This document shows positions 14,561 to 22,441 of a DNA stretch of 29,531 nt, piece after piece. This DNA comes from a virus, in the IMG/VR virus record IMGVR_UViG_3300017728_003333, positions 1-29,531 of that record; one strand, 5' to 3'. The number at the start of each line of letters is the position of its first letter. The first letter of the stretch is position 1. The translations under genes were made by a program, and so were the position numbers. The notes below the pieces were generated by a model that made no database searches, had not been told where the DNA came from, and worked only from the letters and a program-made list of their open reading frames with translations.

Positions 14561-15688
14561 AGTAGTTGGAGCTTGCTTCTGGATCATAGACCCAACATCT
14601 ACTCCACCACCCTCACCTTGTATCTGCCCTTTAACGTCGTCCGCCTTCTTAGTGGCGGCATCGCCTCCAAAGATATTTTCAAAGAGATCCACTAACCCTG
14701 TGACTGCCCCGACACCGAGTCCGATTGGACCCATCCAGTCGAGTGCCTGTCCCGCCAGTCCGGACCCTACTTCTGCCATCTCGGGGAGAGCATCACCCAC
14801 ACCACCGGCGACCTTAGAGACTGCTTTATTAGCAATATTACCTACTGCCTTCCCCGCACCTGAGAGTATCTCATTAGCGGAGTTGGCGCCGACCTCGCCT
14901 GCCTCGGTGGCATCTGCCGCTCCGGTTTTAACTACCGACTGCCCGAGGGACCTGGTGCCACTAAATACATCCGTGTCCGCAGCGCTGCCTGGTGCCGATG
15001 ATAGATCAGCGCCGGTTGCCCGTCCTGTACCTTGTAGTGTATCGGTGGCGGATACGTCTTGGGTCGCCGCTGGGTCTGTTGGTCTCGCTGCTGCCTCACG
15101 CGCTTGGAGTGCTTCATCCATCTGACCTGCTTGGTCATCTGCTGGACCTGTTGCCGATGGAGTTGGGTTGCCTGGGTCCGCCTCAGCAGTTTCAGTTCCG
15201 GTTTTTTGTCTTGCCTTGAGTTGTAAATTGCCTGGGTCATCTCTAAATATATTGTCGGCATCAGCGTTGCCTGTTGTTTGGTCAGGGAAAAATGAACCAT
15301 CTTCAGTTATAGGGTCGTCTCCTCCTTGTTTGGGTGCGTCATCAGTCGCTGCTCTCTGAGTAGGAGGTTTTGCCTGGGCACCAGTTCCGTCGGATGGGTT
15401 GTCGCCCTCACCCTGTCCTGCGCCCTGTTTACCGGCACCCCTGCGTGCCGCTTTGGCGGCGTTCTTGCCTGCCTGTATCTTTCTATAAATCTTTCTCCCC
15501 GCTATTACTGAACCTCCGGCGGAGTCTAATACCTCTCCTGCCTGAGCGATGGGCTCAGATATCTTTTTAAAAGCATCCTCGATCATGCCCCGCTTTCTAT
15601 CTATATTCTGTGACGTCATATCCTCCTCGTGTCCACGTGACTCTGCCATCCGCTGGGAATACTGATTTAGAAGTTCGCTATAACTCAT
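14552..15688 (-). CDS. Gly/Ala-rich virion protein with membrane-active C-terminal segment (378 aa)
   Basis: The N-terminus is helical and basic (RKIYRKIQAGKNAAKAARRG, about residues 65-84). The middle (about 85-270) is a low-complexity Gly/Ala/Asp/Thr/Gln linker. The C-terminal third holds GAGKAVGNIANKAVSKVAGG and a hydrophobic stretch, WMGPIGLGVGAVTGLVDLF (about 318-336), that could insert into or disrupt membranes. This plan resembles small-virus entry or minor capsid proteins such as adenovirus pVI; that comparison is by layout only. The start at 15688 lies in a GTATAAATG context. Confidence 0.65.
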   Translation of the reverse strand: MSYSELLNQYSQRMAESRGHEEDMTSQNIDRKRGMIEDAFKKISEPIAQAGEVLDSAGGSVIAGRKIYRKIQAGKNAAKAARRGAGKQGAGQGEGDNPSDGTGAQAKPPTQRAATDDAPKQGGDDPITEDGSFFPDQTTGNADADNIFRDDPGNLQLKARQKTGTETAEADPGNPTPSATGPADDQAGQMDEALQAREAAARPTDPAATQDVSATDTLQGTGRATGADLSSAPGSAADTDVFSGTRSLGQSVVKTGAADATEAGEVGANSANEILSGAGKAVGNIANKAVSKVAGGVGDALPEMAEVGSGLAGQALDWMGPIGLGVGAVTGLVDLFENIFGGDAATKKADDVKGQIQGEGGGVDVGSMIQKQAPTTLV

Positions 15689-15717
15689 TTATACTATAAA
15701 CCAGATATAATAAAATA

Positions 15718-15725
15718 AAAATTGA
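15718..15725 (+). promoter_or_regulatory. AAAATTGA early-type promoter of the HTH gene
   Basis: AAAAATTGA (15717-15725) lies 38 nt upstream of the ATG at 15764. It is the only copy of this element that serves a plus-strand gene in the window. Confidence 0.65.
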
Positions 15726-15763
15726 TTTTTATATTTAAAAAAAAATCTACAATATATATTATA

Positions 15764-16027
15764 ATGCCCAGGACTAAACAAGTTAATACCTACCACTTTA
15801 GAGTAGATTACTCATCTGATTCCTCAGAAGGCGATGACGAGGTTAAAACCAGATACTTCACGACCATGGACGAGGTCGCCACCCACTTTAATGTCTCGCG
15901 AAGCACTCTATATAACTATAAAAGAACTACCCCAACTAATAAAAGAAAGAATATACTAATAAAGAATATAACTAAACTGGAGGACCCCCAACCGGTCTAT
16001 AAAAAGATTATGGTTCATTTTGATTAA
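15764..16027 (+). CDS. Helix-turn-helix DNA-binding protein (87 aa)
   Basis: A short acidic N-terminus is followed by YFTTMDEVATHFNVSRSTLY (about residues 31-50), a clear helix-turn-helix pattern with the turn at NVS, and a basic C-terminal part. It likely binds DNA as a regulator. The start at 15764 (MPRTKQ) is preferred because ATATATTATAATG precedes it; the upstream in-frame Met at 15722 would overlap the promoter element. With an AAAATTGA element it is predicted to be early, which suits a role in the switch from early to late transcription or in replication. It overlaps the convergent gene at 16008 by 20 bp. Confidence 0.75.
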   Translation: MPRTKQVNTYHFRVDYSSDSSEGDDEVKTRYFTTMDEVATHFNVSRSTLYNYKRTTPTNKRKNILIKNITKLEDPQPVYKKIMVHFD

Positions 16028-16301
16028 ACCACTCCTCTATAACTTCTGAGAGTTCGGATCTGCCCATCTCTATAAACTTTTTAACTAATAACATCGGACC
16101 TTCTAACTCCATCTGGTCCGTATAATTATCCATCATGCGCAGGCACCCATACGCCGTTATTAGACCTTTAAATAACATTACCAGTAGCTCGCGCGACTTA
16201 TCTAATTGTTCCTGTTTTTTATTAAACTGTTCTTGAAACTGCTGTGCCAGTTCTAAGTACCTCTGCTCGGTTAATGGTTCAGGACTATTTATTTGTTCCA
16301 T
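16008..16301 (-). CDS. Small helical/coiled-coil protein (97 aa)
   Basis: The start is placed at 16301 (MEQINSPEPLTEQRY), because an upstream Met at 16331 would run into the divergent recombinase gene. Residues 12-40 are Gln/Glu/Lys-rich and probably coiled coil (QFQEQFNKKQEQLDKSRELL), followed by a more hydrophobic helix, LLVMLFKGLITAYGCL. No family is recognised. It shares a symmetrical AT-rich start region with the recombinase, so the two are probably co-expressed. Confidence 0.65.
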   Translation of the reverse strand: MEQINSPEPLTEQRYLELAQQFQEQFNKKQEQLDKSRELLVMLFKGLITAYGCLRMMDNYTDQMELEGPMLLVKKFIEMGRSELSEVIEEWFNQNEP

Positions 16302-16314
16302 ATATATTATATGG
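16298..16314. promoter_or_regulatory. Symmetrical bidirectional start region
   Basis: CCATATATATTATATGG has 7-bp inverted arms (CCATATA/TATATGG) and contains both divergent start codons: the minus-strand ATG at 16301-16299 and the plus-strand ATG at 16311. Only 9 bp separate them, so each transcript must start inside or beyond the other gene's start, or be nearly leaderless. Confidence 0.5.
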
Positions 16315-17231
16315 AAGAATTTATTAACCATTATTTATCAAAGTCGAACACGGCGGATACTAAACCGATGATTAATAATATTAGAAGGATAGAGAGATTA
16401 TTAGATACTCCTATAACAAGTTGGTCCGTTCCCCTGTTCGACGATGATTTAAATATTATTTGCGAACTAAACTCTAAATATTCATATAACACTGCCATCT
16501 GTTCTATCCATGGAATCCTCGTGTGGTTGGATTGGAAATCCGCCGGTACAACACTAATAAATAAATATCGTGAATATATGAATGACTATATAGAAATTAG
16601 AAATATTAAAACCTATAATAAAGTAGTCAATTTTGAAAACGACGTGGAGTATCCCGCTCTCCGCACTATGGTCCTAAATAAATCTACCCACTTTCTGGGC
16701 GGGAGTCACGCCTTCACTAAGTTCCGAAACTTCCTTATCTTAGCTCTCTATACTCTTATGGCACCAGTTAGACTCGGGAACTTTATAGATATGAAGTATT
16801 TAAAGCAGGGCGAGGACCCGGCGATACTCCCCCGGACCTCTAACTATATTATCCGGATGGTTGATGGGGACTATTTATTTGTATTTAATAAATATAGAAC
16901 CTCACGGACTAACGGGCAGATTATATATAAACCTGAGGAGGTCGTGCTCCAGCGCCTTATTAAAAAGTGGTTCGCGAACTACTCTAAGAACCAGCACTAC
17001 TTCCTGGTTAATACCAGTGGCGAGAGTATCAGTCACAACAACCTAACCAACTCTTTAAGTAGTATCTCCCAAAAACTATTTAATAAAAATATAACTATAA
17101 ATACGATCCGCGATAGTTTCATCGCCGACTTTCTAAAGAAAGAGAATACTCTAAAAGAGAGAAAGAGAATATTTAAATTAATTGGGTGTGTCTATAAACC
17201 CAGTCAGAACGACTTATATTTAAGAGTCTAA
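16311..17231 (+). CDS. Tyrosine recombinase/integrase (306 aa)
   Basis: The catalytic order of a tyrosine recombinase can be traced: first Arg in APVRLGNFIDMKY (R154), the beta-hairpin Lys in FVFNKYRTSRTNG (K194), the HxxR box as INTIRDSFIADFL (R267, with Asn264 in the usual His position), and the nucleophile Tyr303 in NDLYLRV, four residues from the C-terminus. The start at 16311 (MEEFINHYL) is chosen over 16293 because of the TATATTATATGG context. The enzyme could integrate the genome into a host or giant-virus chromosome or resolve replication products. It may be an active variant or a diverged one, given the missing His. Confidence 0.8.
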   Translation: MEEFINHYLSKSNTADTKPMINNIRRIERLLDTPITSWSVPLFDDDLNIICELNSKYSYNTAICSIHGILVWLDWKSAGTTLINKYREYMNDYIEIRNIKTYNKVVNFENDVEYPALRTMVLNKSTHFLGGSHAFTKFRNFLILALYTLMAPVRLGNFIDMKYLKQGEDPAILPRTSNYIIRMVDGDYLFVFNKYRTSRTNGQIIYKPEEVVLQRLIKKWFANYSKNQHYFLVNTSGESISHNNLTNSLSSISQKLFNKNITINTIRDSFIADFLKKENTLKERKRIFKLIGCVYKPSQNDLYLRV

Positions 17232-17447
17232 TTACTTACCATGCTTTTTCATCGCTGCCTGGTGTGCCTTAGCGAAGGTCATGCCCTGGCGCATCGCCTT
17301 CTTCATTAGTCTCATATGTTCTTTAGTGTGGTGCTCGGCGTGTTCGTCGAGCTTCTCCTGTTGGAGTTTAGATATTGGTTTTGCCACTTTCTTATCCTTT
17401 CTATTCATTGGTTTATTACCTTTCATATATTTTGAACCGTATGCCAT
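17232..17447 (-). CDS. Small basic His/Lys/Met-rich protein (71 aa)
   Basis: It begins MAYGSKYMKGNKPMNRKDKK and continues as a basic helix with EHAEHHTKEHMRLMKKAMRQ and a His-Lys-Gly-Lys end. Short MAYG-type basic proteins are common in algal and giant DNA viruses, but I cannot name a family. It ends at the base next to the recombinase stop (tail to tail). It is the first of four consecutive small minus-strand genes. Confidence 0.65.
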   Translation of the reverse strand: MAYGSKYMKGNKPMNRKDKKVAKPISKLQQEKLDEHAEHHTKEHMRLMKKAMRQGMTFAKAHQAAMKKHGK

Positions 17448-17499
17448 TGTAGTGTATACTATGTGCTATCATATAAAATATAAATATAAAAAAAATTAA

Positions 17500-17787
17500 T
17501 TAACCTTTCCATAAAACTCTGCGCGCCCAATAATTAGCGCTGTTCTTATTGTTCTTAGTTAGATTACCAGATTTGTCCTTGATTCCCCCGGACCTCTCTA
17601 AGTAGTTCTTCCGTCTGGCGGGGTCCTTATGTTTAGTGAAGTCACTCATAGAACTATCACCAAAATGGATTAGTCTTTTGCCCCCATCTTTTTTAACATA
17701 TACCATACCCTTCTTTCCTTTCTTATTGCTCTTATATGGTTTATATAATGGTTTAGTCTCCTTGAAGTTCGCCGGCGCTGGTTTCAT
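17500..17787 (-). CDS. DUF5754-like small basic protein (95 aa)
   Basis: The pattern KKGMVYVKKDGGKRLIHFGD, then DFTKHKDPARRKNYLERS, GIKDKSGNLTKN and SANYWARRVLW closely matches a conserved short protein (DUF5754 as I recall it) found in giant viruses, algal viruses and some phages. Function is unknown. It is compact and basic and probably a virion or DNA-associated protein. The start at 17787 lies in ATATTATAAATG, a late-type context. The family name is from memory, not a search. Confidence 0.7.
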   Translation of the reverse strand: MKPAPANFKETKPLYKPYKSNKKGKKGMVYVKKDGGKRLIHFGDSSMSDFTKHKDPARRKNYLERSGGIKDKSGNLTKNNKNSANYWARRVLWKG

Positions 17788-17802
17788 TTATAATATATAT
17801 AA

Positions 17803-18120
17803 TTATTTTTTCCTACCTGCCTTTAATTCATTCTTATCTACTTGAGCTGCCTTCCCACCGGTCACAGCGGAGTAGACTCGTGCCATCGCCCATTGTTCTT
17901 TACCCATCTTAGCGGAACGGGGCGCACTGGGTGCCTTCTTCCCAGACTTGAGGCGGACTGAGGCGGGGTTCCCTTTCCAGGCACCAACACCTTTATTATA
18001 TATTTTTTGGATTGCTGAGCGCTTGATGCCGGTGAGTCGTGCGATATCGGCGAGGGAGTTAGATTTGTCGGCGGGTTGTCCGTACTTCTTATTAAACTTT
18101 TGTTTATGGGATGTAGTCAT
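17803..18120 (-). CDS. Small basic conserved viral protein (105 aa), DUF5824-like
   Basis: Residues 7-45 (KFNKKYGQPADKSNSLADIA, then IKRSAIQKIYNKGVGAW) followed by NPASVRLKSG and KEQWAMARVYSAVTGG resemble a short conserved protein of giant viruses and marine phages that I remember as DUF5824. The first part is HTH-like (SLADIARLTGIKRSAIQKIY), so nucleic-acid binding is possible. It overlaps the upstream gene (18117-18344) by 4 bp, so the two are likely expressed together. Confidence 0.65.
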   Translation of the reverse strand: MTTSHKQKFNKKYGQPADKSNSLADIARLTGIKRSAIQKIYNKGVGAWKGNPASVRLKSGKKAPSAPRSAKMGKEQWAMARVYSAVTGGKAAQVDKNELKAGRKK

Positions 18121-18344
18121 TTTAAATTAATATCAGATTTTTTCTGGGAGCGAGTTTTTATACCTTCTGTTTCTACTTCTGCCTTCTTCTCGCACTTCTC
18201 GGTGTCTCTTAGATATACGGTCTTTAATGTATCTAATACATGCTCGGCATCATAGCAGGCGATTATCTTACCGATCTCGGAGCAGCAGGTACACAATCCA
18301 ATCGAGGTCCATTCTTGAGAGTCGCAGAGAACACAATTAAACAT
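18117..18344 (-). CDS. Small zinc-ribbon protein (75 aa)
   Basis: Cysteines at residues 4, 7, 18 and 21 form CxxC-x10-CxxC, a compact zinc ribbon (NCVLCDSQEW ... GLCTCCSEIG). A helical segment, LDTLKTVYLRDTEKCEKKAE, and a basic tail follow. I have the impression that similar one-ribbon proteins occur in algal and giant viruses. Zinc and nucleic-acid or protein binding are likely; the target is unknown. The start at 18344 follows an AATTATAATTATAAAG late-type stretch. Confidence 0.65.
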   Translation of the reverse strand: MFNCVLCDSQEWTSIGLCTCCSEIGKIIACYDAEHVLDTLKTVYLRDTEKCEKKAEVETEGIKTRSQKKSDINLK

Positions 18345-18366
18345 CTTTATAATTATAATTAAGATT

Positions 18367-19530
18367 TTAATTTGAAAGCTGGTAGAAGAATGAATAGTCC
18401 CTGTTGGTCCCAGATGTATTAAATACTCTTATTCTCATATAACGCTGGGGCATTTGTTCTATTATTGATATACCTTGAATATAACTCAAAGCACTATCAG
18501 CAGATAGTGCTGACTGGAATGCTAATGGAGTGAAGGCGGCGAGACCACCGGGACTATCTGTATTATATATAATATCGGTGCCACCCGCGAAGTCTGAGGC
18601 ATCACTCCACTCGATATTCCAAGAAGCGGAAGTACTATCAGTCTTACCTATAACTATAATACTCCTATAACTCTCTGTATCTAATATTGGAGTAGTATTA
18701 TTAGTAGATGCTGAGACTACTGAGTTTTTAACGAGATTTGATGGTTTAGCATTCTTATTATTAATAACTATTTCATTTGAGGATATACATAATTCAAGTG
18801 CTTCGACTGCTCCCTCGATCTCCGAGAGGTGTCCATTAGCGGTGGTTTGGAGAGTTGAGGTTGCTTTAGTAGTATCGGAGTTTCCAACTATATCTACCTG
18901 GAGATGCCCCGCGGTATCCGTAGTCACTAACCTCGCTACATTACCACTATCACGCCCTATCATAGCAGTACCGGTGCCGGTCGCTGCCAAAGCAGCTTCT
19001 CCAGCGAACTGGGTTCCACCACCACCTCCACTCAAAACATCTACTTGGAGGTGTCCTTGAGCGTCTACTAATATATGTTGAGTAGAACCTCCAGCATCAA
19101 CAGCAGTTTTAACAGCACCACCACCTATAACTAATGAACCATTTGATTCTAATGCCAACTGAACTGGTGTCCCACCATTCACACCCATACATTTCGCTAA
19201 TTGTGTGCCGTTAGTTTGGTTCGCTATAATTGCTGCTTCATTAGTATTACTAAGAGTAGTTTGATTTGCTATCTGAGATGCCTTCCCCCATACCTCGCCA
19301 TCAAAAGTTTGGAGCACACCTGTAGCACTAACTAACATTGGTTTATTATCAACCCCACTATTATTACCTAAACAGATTGCTTGCTGAGTTCCATTAGTCT
19401 GGTTCGCTGAGGTTGCTATTGCCCCAGTATTTAGTTCTATATCTACATCGAGTTTCCCATTAGCATCCACCGAGAGTGCTTTAACTGAGTTCGATGAATA
19501 GTCATAACCATATGATACACTTCCTGACAT
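18367..19530 (-). CDS. Fibre-like virion protein with repeats (387 aa)
   Basis: Three copies of a [VT]DxxGxLxVD[IV] repeat occur at residues 21-31 (VDANGKLDVDI), 155-165 (VDAQGHLQVDV) and 204-214 (TDTAGHLQVDI), plus ANQTNGTQ at 42-49 and 103-110. Such repeats are usual in phage tail fibres and algal virus fibre or attachment proteins. The C-terminal 100 residues are a beta-rich module (YRSIIVIGKTDSTSASWNIE ... RYMRIRVFNTSG) resembling the N-terminal part of the neighbouring 382-aa protein. Host or capsid attachment is inferred. The start at 19530 is in TATTTATAAAATG. Confidence 0.65.
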   Translation of the reverse strand: MSGSVSYGYDYSSNSVKALSVDANGKLDVDIELNTGAIATSANQTNGTQQAICLGNNSGVDNKPMLVSATGVLQTFDGEVWGKASQIANQTTLSNTNEAAIIANQTNGTQLAKCMGVNGGTPVQLALESNGSLVIGGGAVKTAVDAGGSTQHILVDAQGHLQVDVLSGGGGGTQFAGEAALAATGTGTAMIGRDSGNVARLVTTDTAGHLQVDIVGNSDTTKATSTLQTTANGHLSEIEGAVEALELCISSNEIVINNKNAKPSNLVKNSVVSASTNNTTPILDTESYRSIIVIGKTDSTSASWNIEWSDASDFAGGTDIIYNTDSPGGLAAFTPLAFQSALSADSALSYIQGISIIEQMPQRYMRIRVFNTSGTNRDYSFFYQLSN

Positions 19531-19562
19531 TTTATAAATAATATATAGATTTTATTTTGAAC

Positions 19563-20711
19563 TCAAAAACTATTTATTAATGGACATAGCATCCCGTTGG
19601 CATTAACATTTATTAGTATATCTCCTGTCGTGACTGAACTTGTATTTTCAAAATTGATTTTAATAACCGAATCCGCCGGTACCAAACCATCTAAGACATA
19701 ATTAAACTGCTGGTAGGTTGAGTTTATTAAGAACTCCCCTAAAGTGTATTCGATGCCTGTTGAGGACATCTCTATAACTTTAACTATACCTGCGGCATCA
19801 GATCTGCCGGCGATATTAATATCTCTTAGAACAAGTTGGGCGAGAGACTGGACCCCATATATACACACGTGCGAGACATTACCGCCTGCCTCTATAAAGC
19901 TCAGGACCTCGCCACTCCCGCCCTGTTCCTGCCAGGTCATCGTGCCTACATTCTTTAACTGGGTTCCGGTGTCGGTGACTTGAACTCTATTTATTGCTTT
20001 AAAATTTAGACCCAGAGATCCGCCCGTGTTCTGGGTGCCGAATACGCTGGTCTGCGCTTGACCATTAAATAAAACACCCGATATTCGGTATTCTTGGGCG
20101 CCGGTCCCTGCCCCAGTATTATCATTAGCATTTGGGATTATATGGTCCGTCGGGTTGTTGCCTGGTATAGAGTAGTTGGTTGTTAGACCTATAGTGACTT
20201 CTGTGCCTGCTCCGGGGATAGTCTTTTGAACTCCCTGTATATTAACCTTCTGGAAGTCCGTGTGGAGTTCTCTAACTAAATCACTCTCAAAATTATTAGC
20301 GACTCGGTTTAGTTCTACGTCCGTGTTCCGCTTTATGGGGGAGTTTATAAAGGAGTATGCGGAGAACATATTATTATTATTTAATGAAGTAGTTATATAA
20401 CCCTTCCCGGTACCTGAGCTGGTTTTAAAAGTTATTCTAATAAAACTATTTGGGATCTTGAACCTTCTAAAGAACGGAGTATTAGCGTCCAATGTAGTTT
20501 CAAAGAATAAATCTTTATTATCATCTTCTCTAATAGAGTTGGTGTGGATTTGAAGTATTCCCGCCTGGGTTTTAATTAAAGCACTAATATTTATAGTGCT
20601 GAACTCTGGCAGGTTTATCCAGGTAGATACAAAACCGGTGGTGTCGAGTGTCTCGCTTCTAAATGAACCAGGGATTAGCGTATAGTATTGAACTGGATTA
20701 TTCTGACTCAT
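19563..20711 (-). CDS. Putative fibre/attachment or minor virion protein (382 aa)
   Basis: This is a beta-rich, Asn/Thr/Gly-rich protein without membrane segments. Residues 30-105 (FSTINISALIKTQAGILQIH ... RFKIPNSFIRITFKTSSGTG) look like the same sandwich module as the C-terminal end of the gene at 18367-19530. The C-terminal half has further beta repeats (GIVKVIEMSSTGIEYTLGEF). It faces the DJR gene at 20778 across a 66-bp AT-rich gap. Together the two genes probably encode surface appendages. The exact role is not known. Confidence 0.6.
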   Translation of the reverse strand: MSQNNPVQYYTLIPGSFRSETLDTTGFVSTWINLPEFSTINISALIKTQAGILQIHTNSIREDDNKDLFFETTLDANTPFFRRFKIPNSFIRITFKTSSGTGKGYITTSLNNNNMFSAYSFINSPIKRNTDVELNRVANNFESDLVRELHTDFQKVNIQGVQKTIPGAGTEVTIGLTTNYSIPGNNPTDHIIPNANDNTGAGTGAQEYRISGVLFNGQAQTSVFGTQNTGGSLGLNFKAINRVQVTDTGTQLKNVGTMTWQEQGGSGEVLSFIEAGGNVSHVCIYGVQSLAQLVLRDINIAGRSDAAGIVKVIEMSSTGIEYTLGEFLINSTYQQFNYVLDGLVPADSVIKINFENTSSVTTGDILINVNANGMLCPLINSF

Positions 20712-20777
20712 ATTCTATTATATCATAATATTTTATTTTTTTTATTTATTAATATTTTCTTAGTTAAGATTATAAAA

Positions 20778-22391
20778 ATGTCAGGTCAGATTATTCCCTC
20801 AAAGTTCATATCACTTGTGCCCACTAACGGCAACCAGTTTACCGGTACATCCGGTCAGAAGGTTATATTTGAACTCGAACCCTCACTCGGATATGTGAAG
20901 GGTCGGGACTCATATTTAGTTTTAAAAGTTTTAAATAATGATACAACAGAGCGCCAGCGGGTAGGTTTTAATAACCTCGCAGGGGTAGATGGGATCATAA
21001 ATCGCATCGATATTTATAGTTTGAAAACCGGTCAGCACTTAGAGACCCTCCAGAACTATAACCAGTGGTCATCTATAGAGAACCAATACTTCTACGATGA
21101 CAAAACTAATATCCAATCTCTTAGTGGTGTCGGCAGCGACTGCTTCGCCAACGACGTCACAGATGCCGCCGGGAACGTCCAACCAACAGGACCACTCGCC
21201 AACTCAGTAGTCGACTCAGTATTGTCCCCCATCATCGGGAAGAACGGAGCTGCTGATGACCAGGGCAAAGCAGTCTATAACTATAGAACATTCACTACTC
21301 CATTAAAAGCAGGAATATTTAGATGGTGGGACGATGAGCGCCTCACCCCAATCCTCCAACTCTTGGGTCTTAGAATCGAAATCACACTCGAATCCGCCGC
21401 CAACTGCCTCCTCCACTTAGAGGCAGTCGACAGCGCCGGCACTACTTATGGTTTATTTAACCCACCTAATTTTGACCAGGCAGACGCTACTACTTATGGC
21501 GGGGTCCCTATAGATGCTACTGCCAACGGAGACACTACTATTAAATCTACAGTAGTCTTTAATGATGCTGTTAAAGACTGCGGATTTAGTATTGGGAACA
21601 TTATATCATTAAGACAGGGTGACGGACACCAATACGCTCAGAGAACTATATCCAAAATAGAGGAGCTCACCGGCGGCGACGCTGGGAAGGTTCAGATCAC
21701 ATTCACCGGTGGAACCATCGCGGGCGGTCCACACACTGCCGGGCGGGTCACATTAGTTAATGATACCAGAAGTTATAAAGTCGCCCCCGAGTTTAGAGTA
21801 TTATCGGTCCAACCACCTATGAATATGGCATCTGGCATCGACTACGAATTCACCAGTTATGACCTCTACTTTGATACACTCTTCGCATCCCAACGGAAGC
21901 ACCAGATAGATATCCCAACAGTACAGACACGGGCGCTCGCCATCATGACCCAATTTGATGACCCCAACGACGCGGGACGGAAGGACTTTAACGGAGGATT
22001 CACAGGGCAGAACCCATCACAGATGAATATGGACTCAGTCCAATACTTTATTAAAGGACGCCTCCAACCTGTTAGAGCATATGACCCCAGAACTAAGAAG
22101 GAGAAGATTATAGCAGAACACGAGTTAGTTAAAGCACTAACTACTATTAATAAAGAACCACAGGACCTCGGTCAGAGTGATGCCCGGAACCTAAATAATT
22201 ATACTAACACTTTTGTTATAGCGCGCGAACTCGCTCGGGGCAACTACTTCTATGATCTTAGTGATGCTGAACCCCAGATACGCCTCGGTTTTAGCGCATC
22301 ACGCACTAATAATTTAACCTGTAATACTTTTGTCTGGTCTAAGAAGATAGTAGTAGCTGACCCACAACAGGGTATTAGAGTTATTTTATAA
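20778..22391 (+). CDS. Double jelly-roll capsid-like protein, paralog 2 (537 aa)
   Basis: The start at 20778 (MSGQIIPSKF) follows TATAAAAATG; the upstream in-frame Met at 20688 would add an Ile/Leu-rich leader from promoter DNA. The N-terminal barrel has GQKVIFELEP, YLVLKVLNND, and INRIDIYSLKTGQHLETLQN followed by YNQW. The middle element FTTPLKAGIFRWWDDERLTP with ILQLLGLRIEITLE is typical of the interdomain region of PLV/virophage-type capsid proteins. Of the three DJR-like genes it looks most like a standard major capsid protein to me. It is encoded directly ahead of paralog 3. Confidence 0.7.
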   Translation: MSGQIIPSKFISLVPTNGNQFTGTSGQKVIFELEPSLGYVKGRDSYLVLKVLNNDTTERQRVGFNNLAGVDGIINRIDIYSLKTGQHLETLQNYNQWSSIENQYFYDDKTNIQSLSGVGSDCFANDVTDAAGNVQPTGPLANSVVDSVLSPIIGKNGAADDQGKAVYNYRTFTTPLKAGIFRWWDDERLTPILQLLGLRIEITLESAANCLLHLEAVDSAGTTYGLFNPPNFDQADATTYGGVPIDATANGDTTIKSTVVFNDAVKDCGFSIGNIISLRQGDGHQYAQRTISKIEELTGGDAGKVQITFTGGTIAGGPHTAGRVTLVNDTRSYKVAPEFRVLSVQPPMNMASGIDYEFTSYDLYFDTLFASQRKHQIDIPTVQTRALAIMTQFDDPNDAGRKDFNGGFTGQNPSQMNMDSVQYFIKGRLQPVRAYDPRTKKEKIIAEHELVKALTTINKEPQDLGQSDARNLNNYTNTFVIARELARGNYFYDLSDAEPQIRLGFSASRTNNLTCNTFVWSKKIVVADPQQGIRVIL

Positions 22392-22441
22392 ACACTTAGT
22401 ATTTGTATTATTTAATTATTATCTGAACTCATATTATAAAC

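Noticed and set aside
14652-15125. 157-codon plus-strand ORF
   Set aside because: Antisense to the Gly/Ala-rich virion protein; Ala/Pro/Ser-rich because of the low-complexity region.
16627-16634. TCAATTTT inside the recombinase gene (also AAAATTGA at 19650-19657 and 23030-23037)
   Set aside because: These lie inside coding sequence with no start codon at the usual distance; chance matches are expected for an 8-mer in AT-rich DNA.
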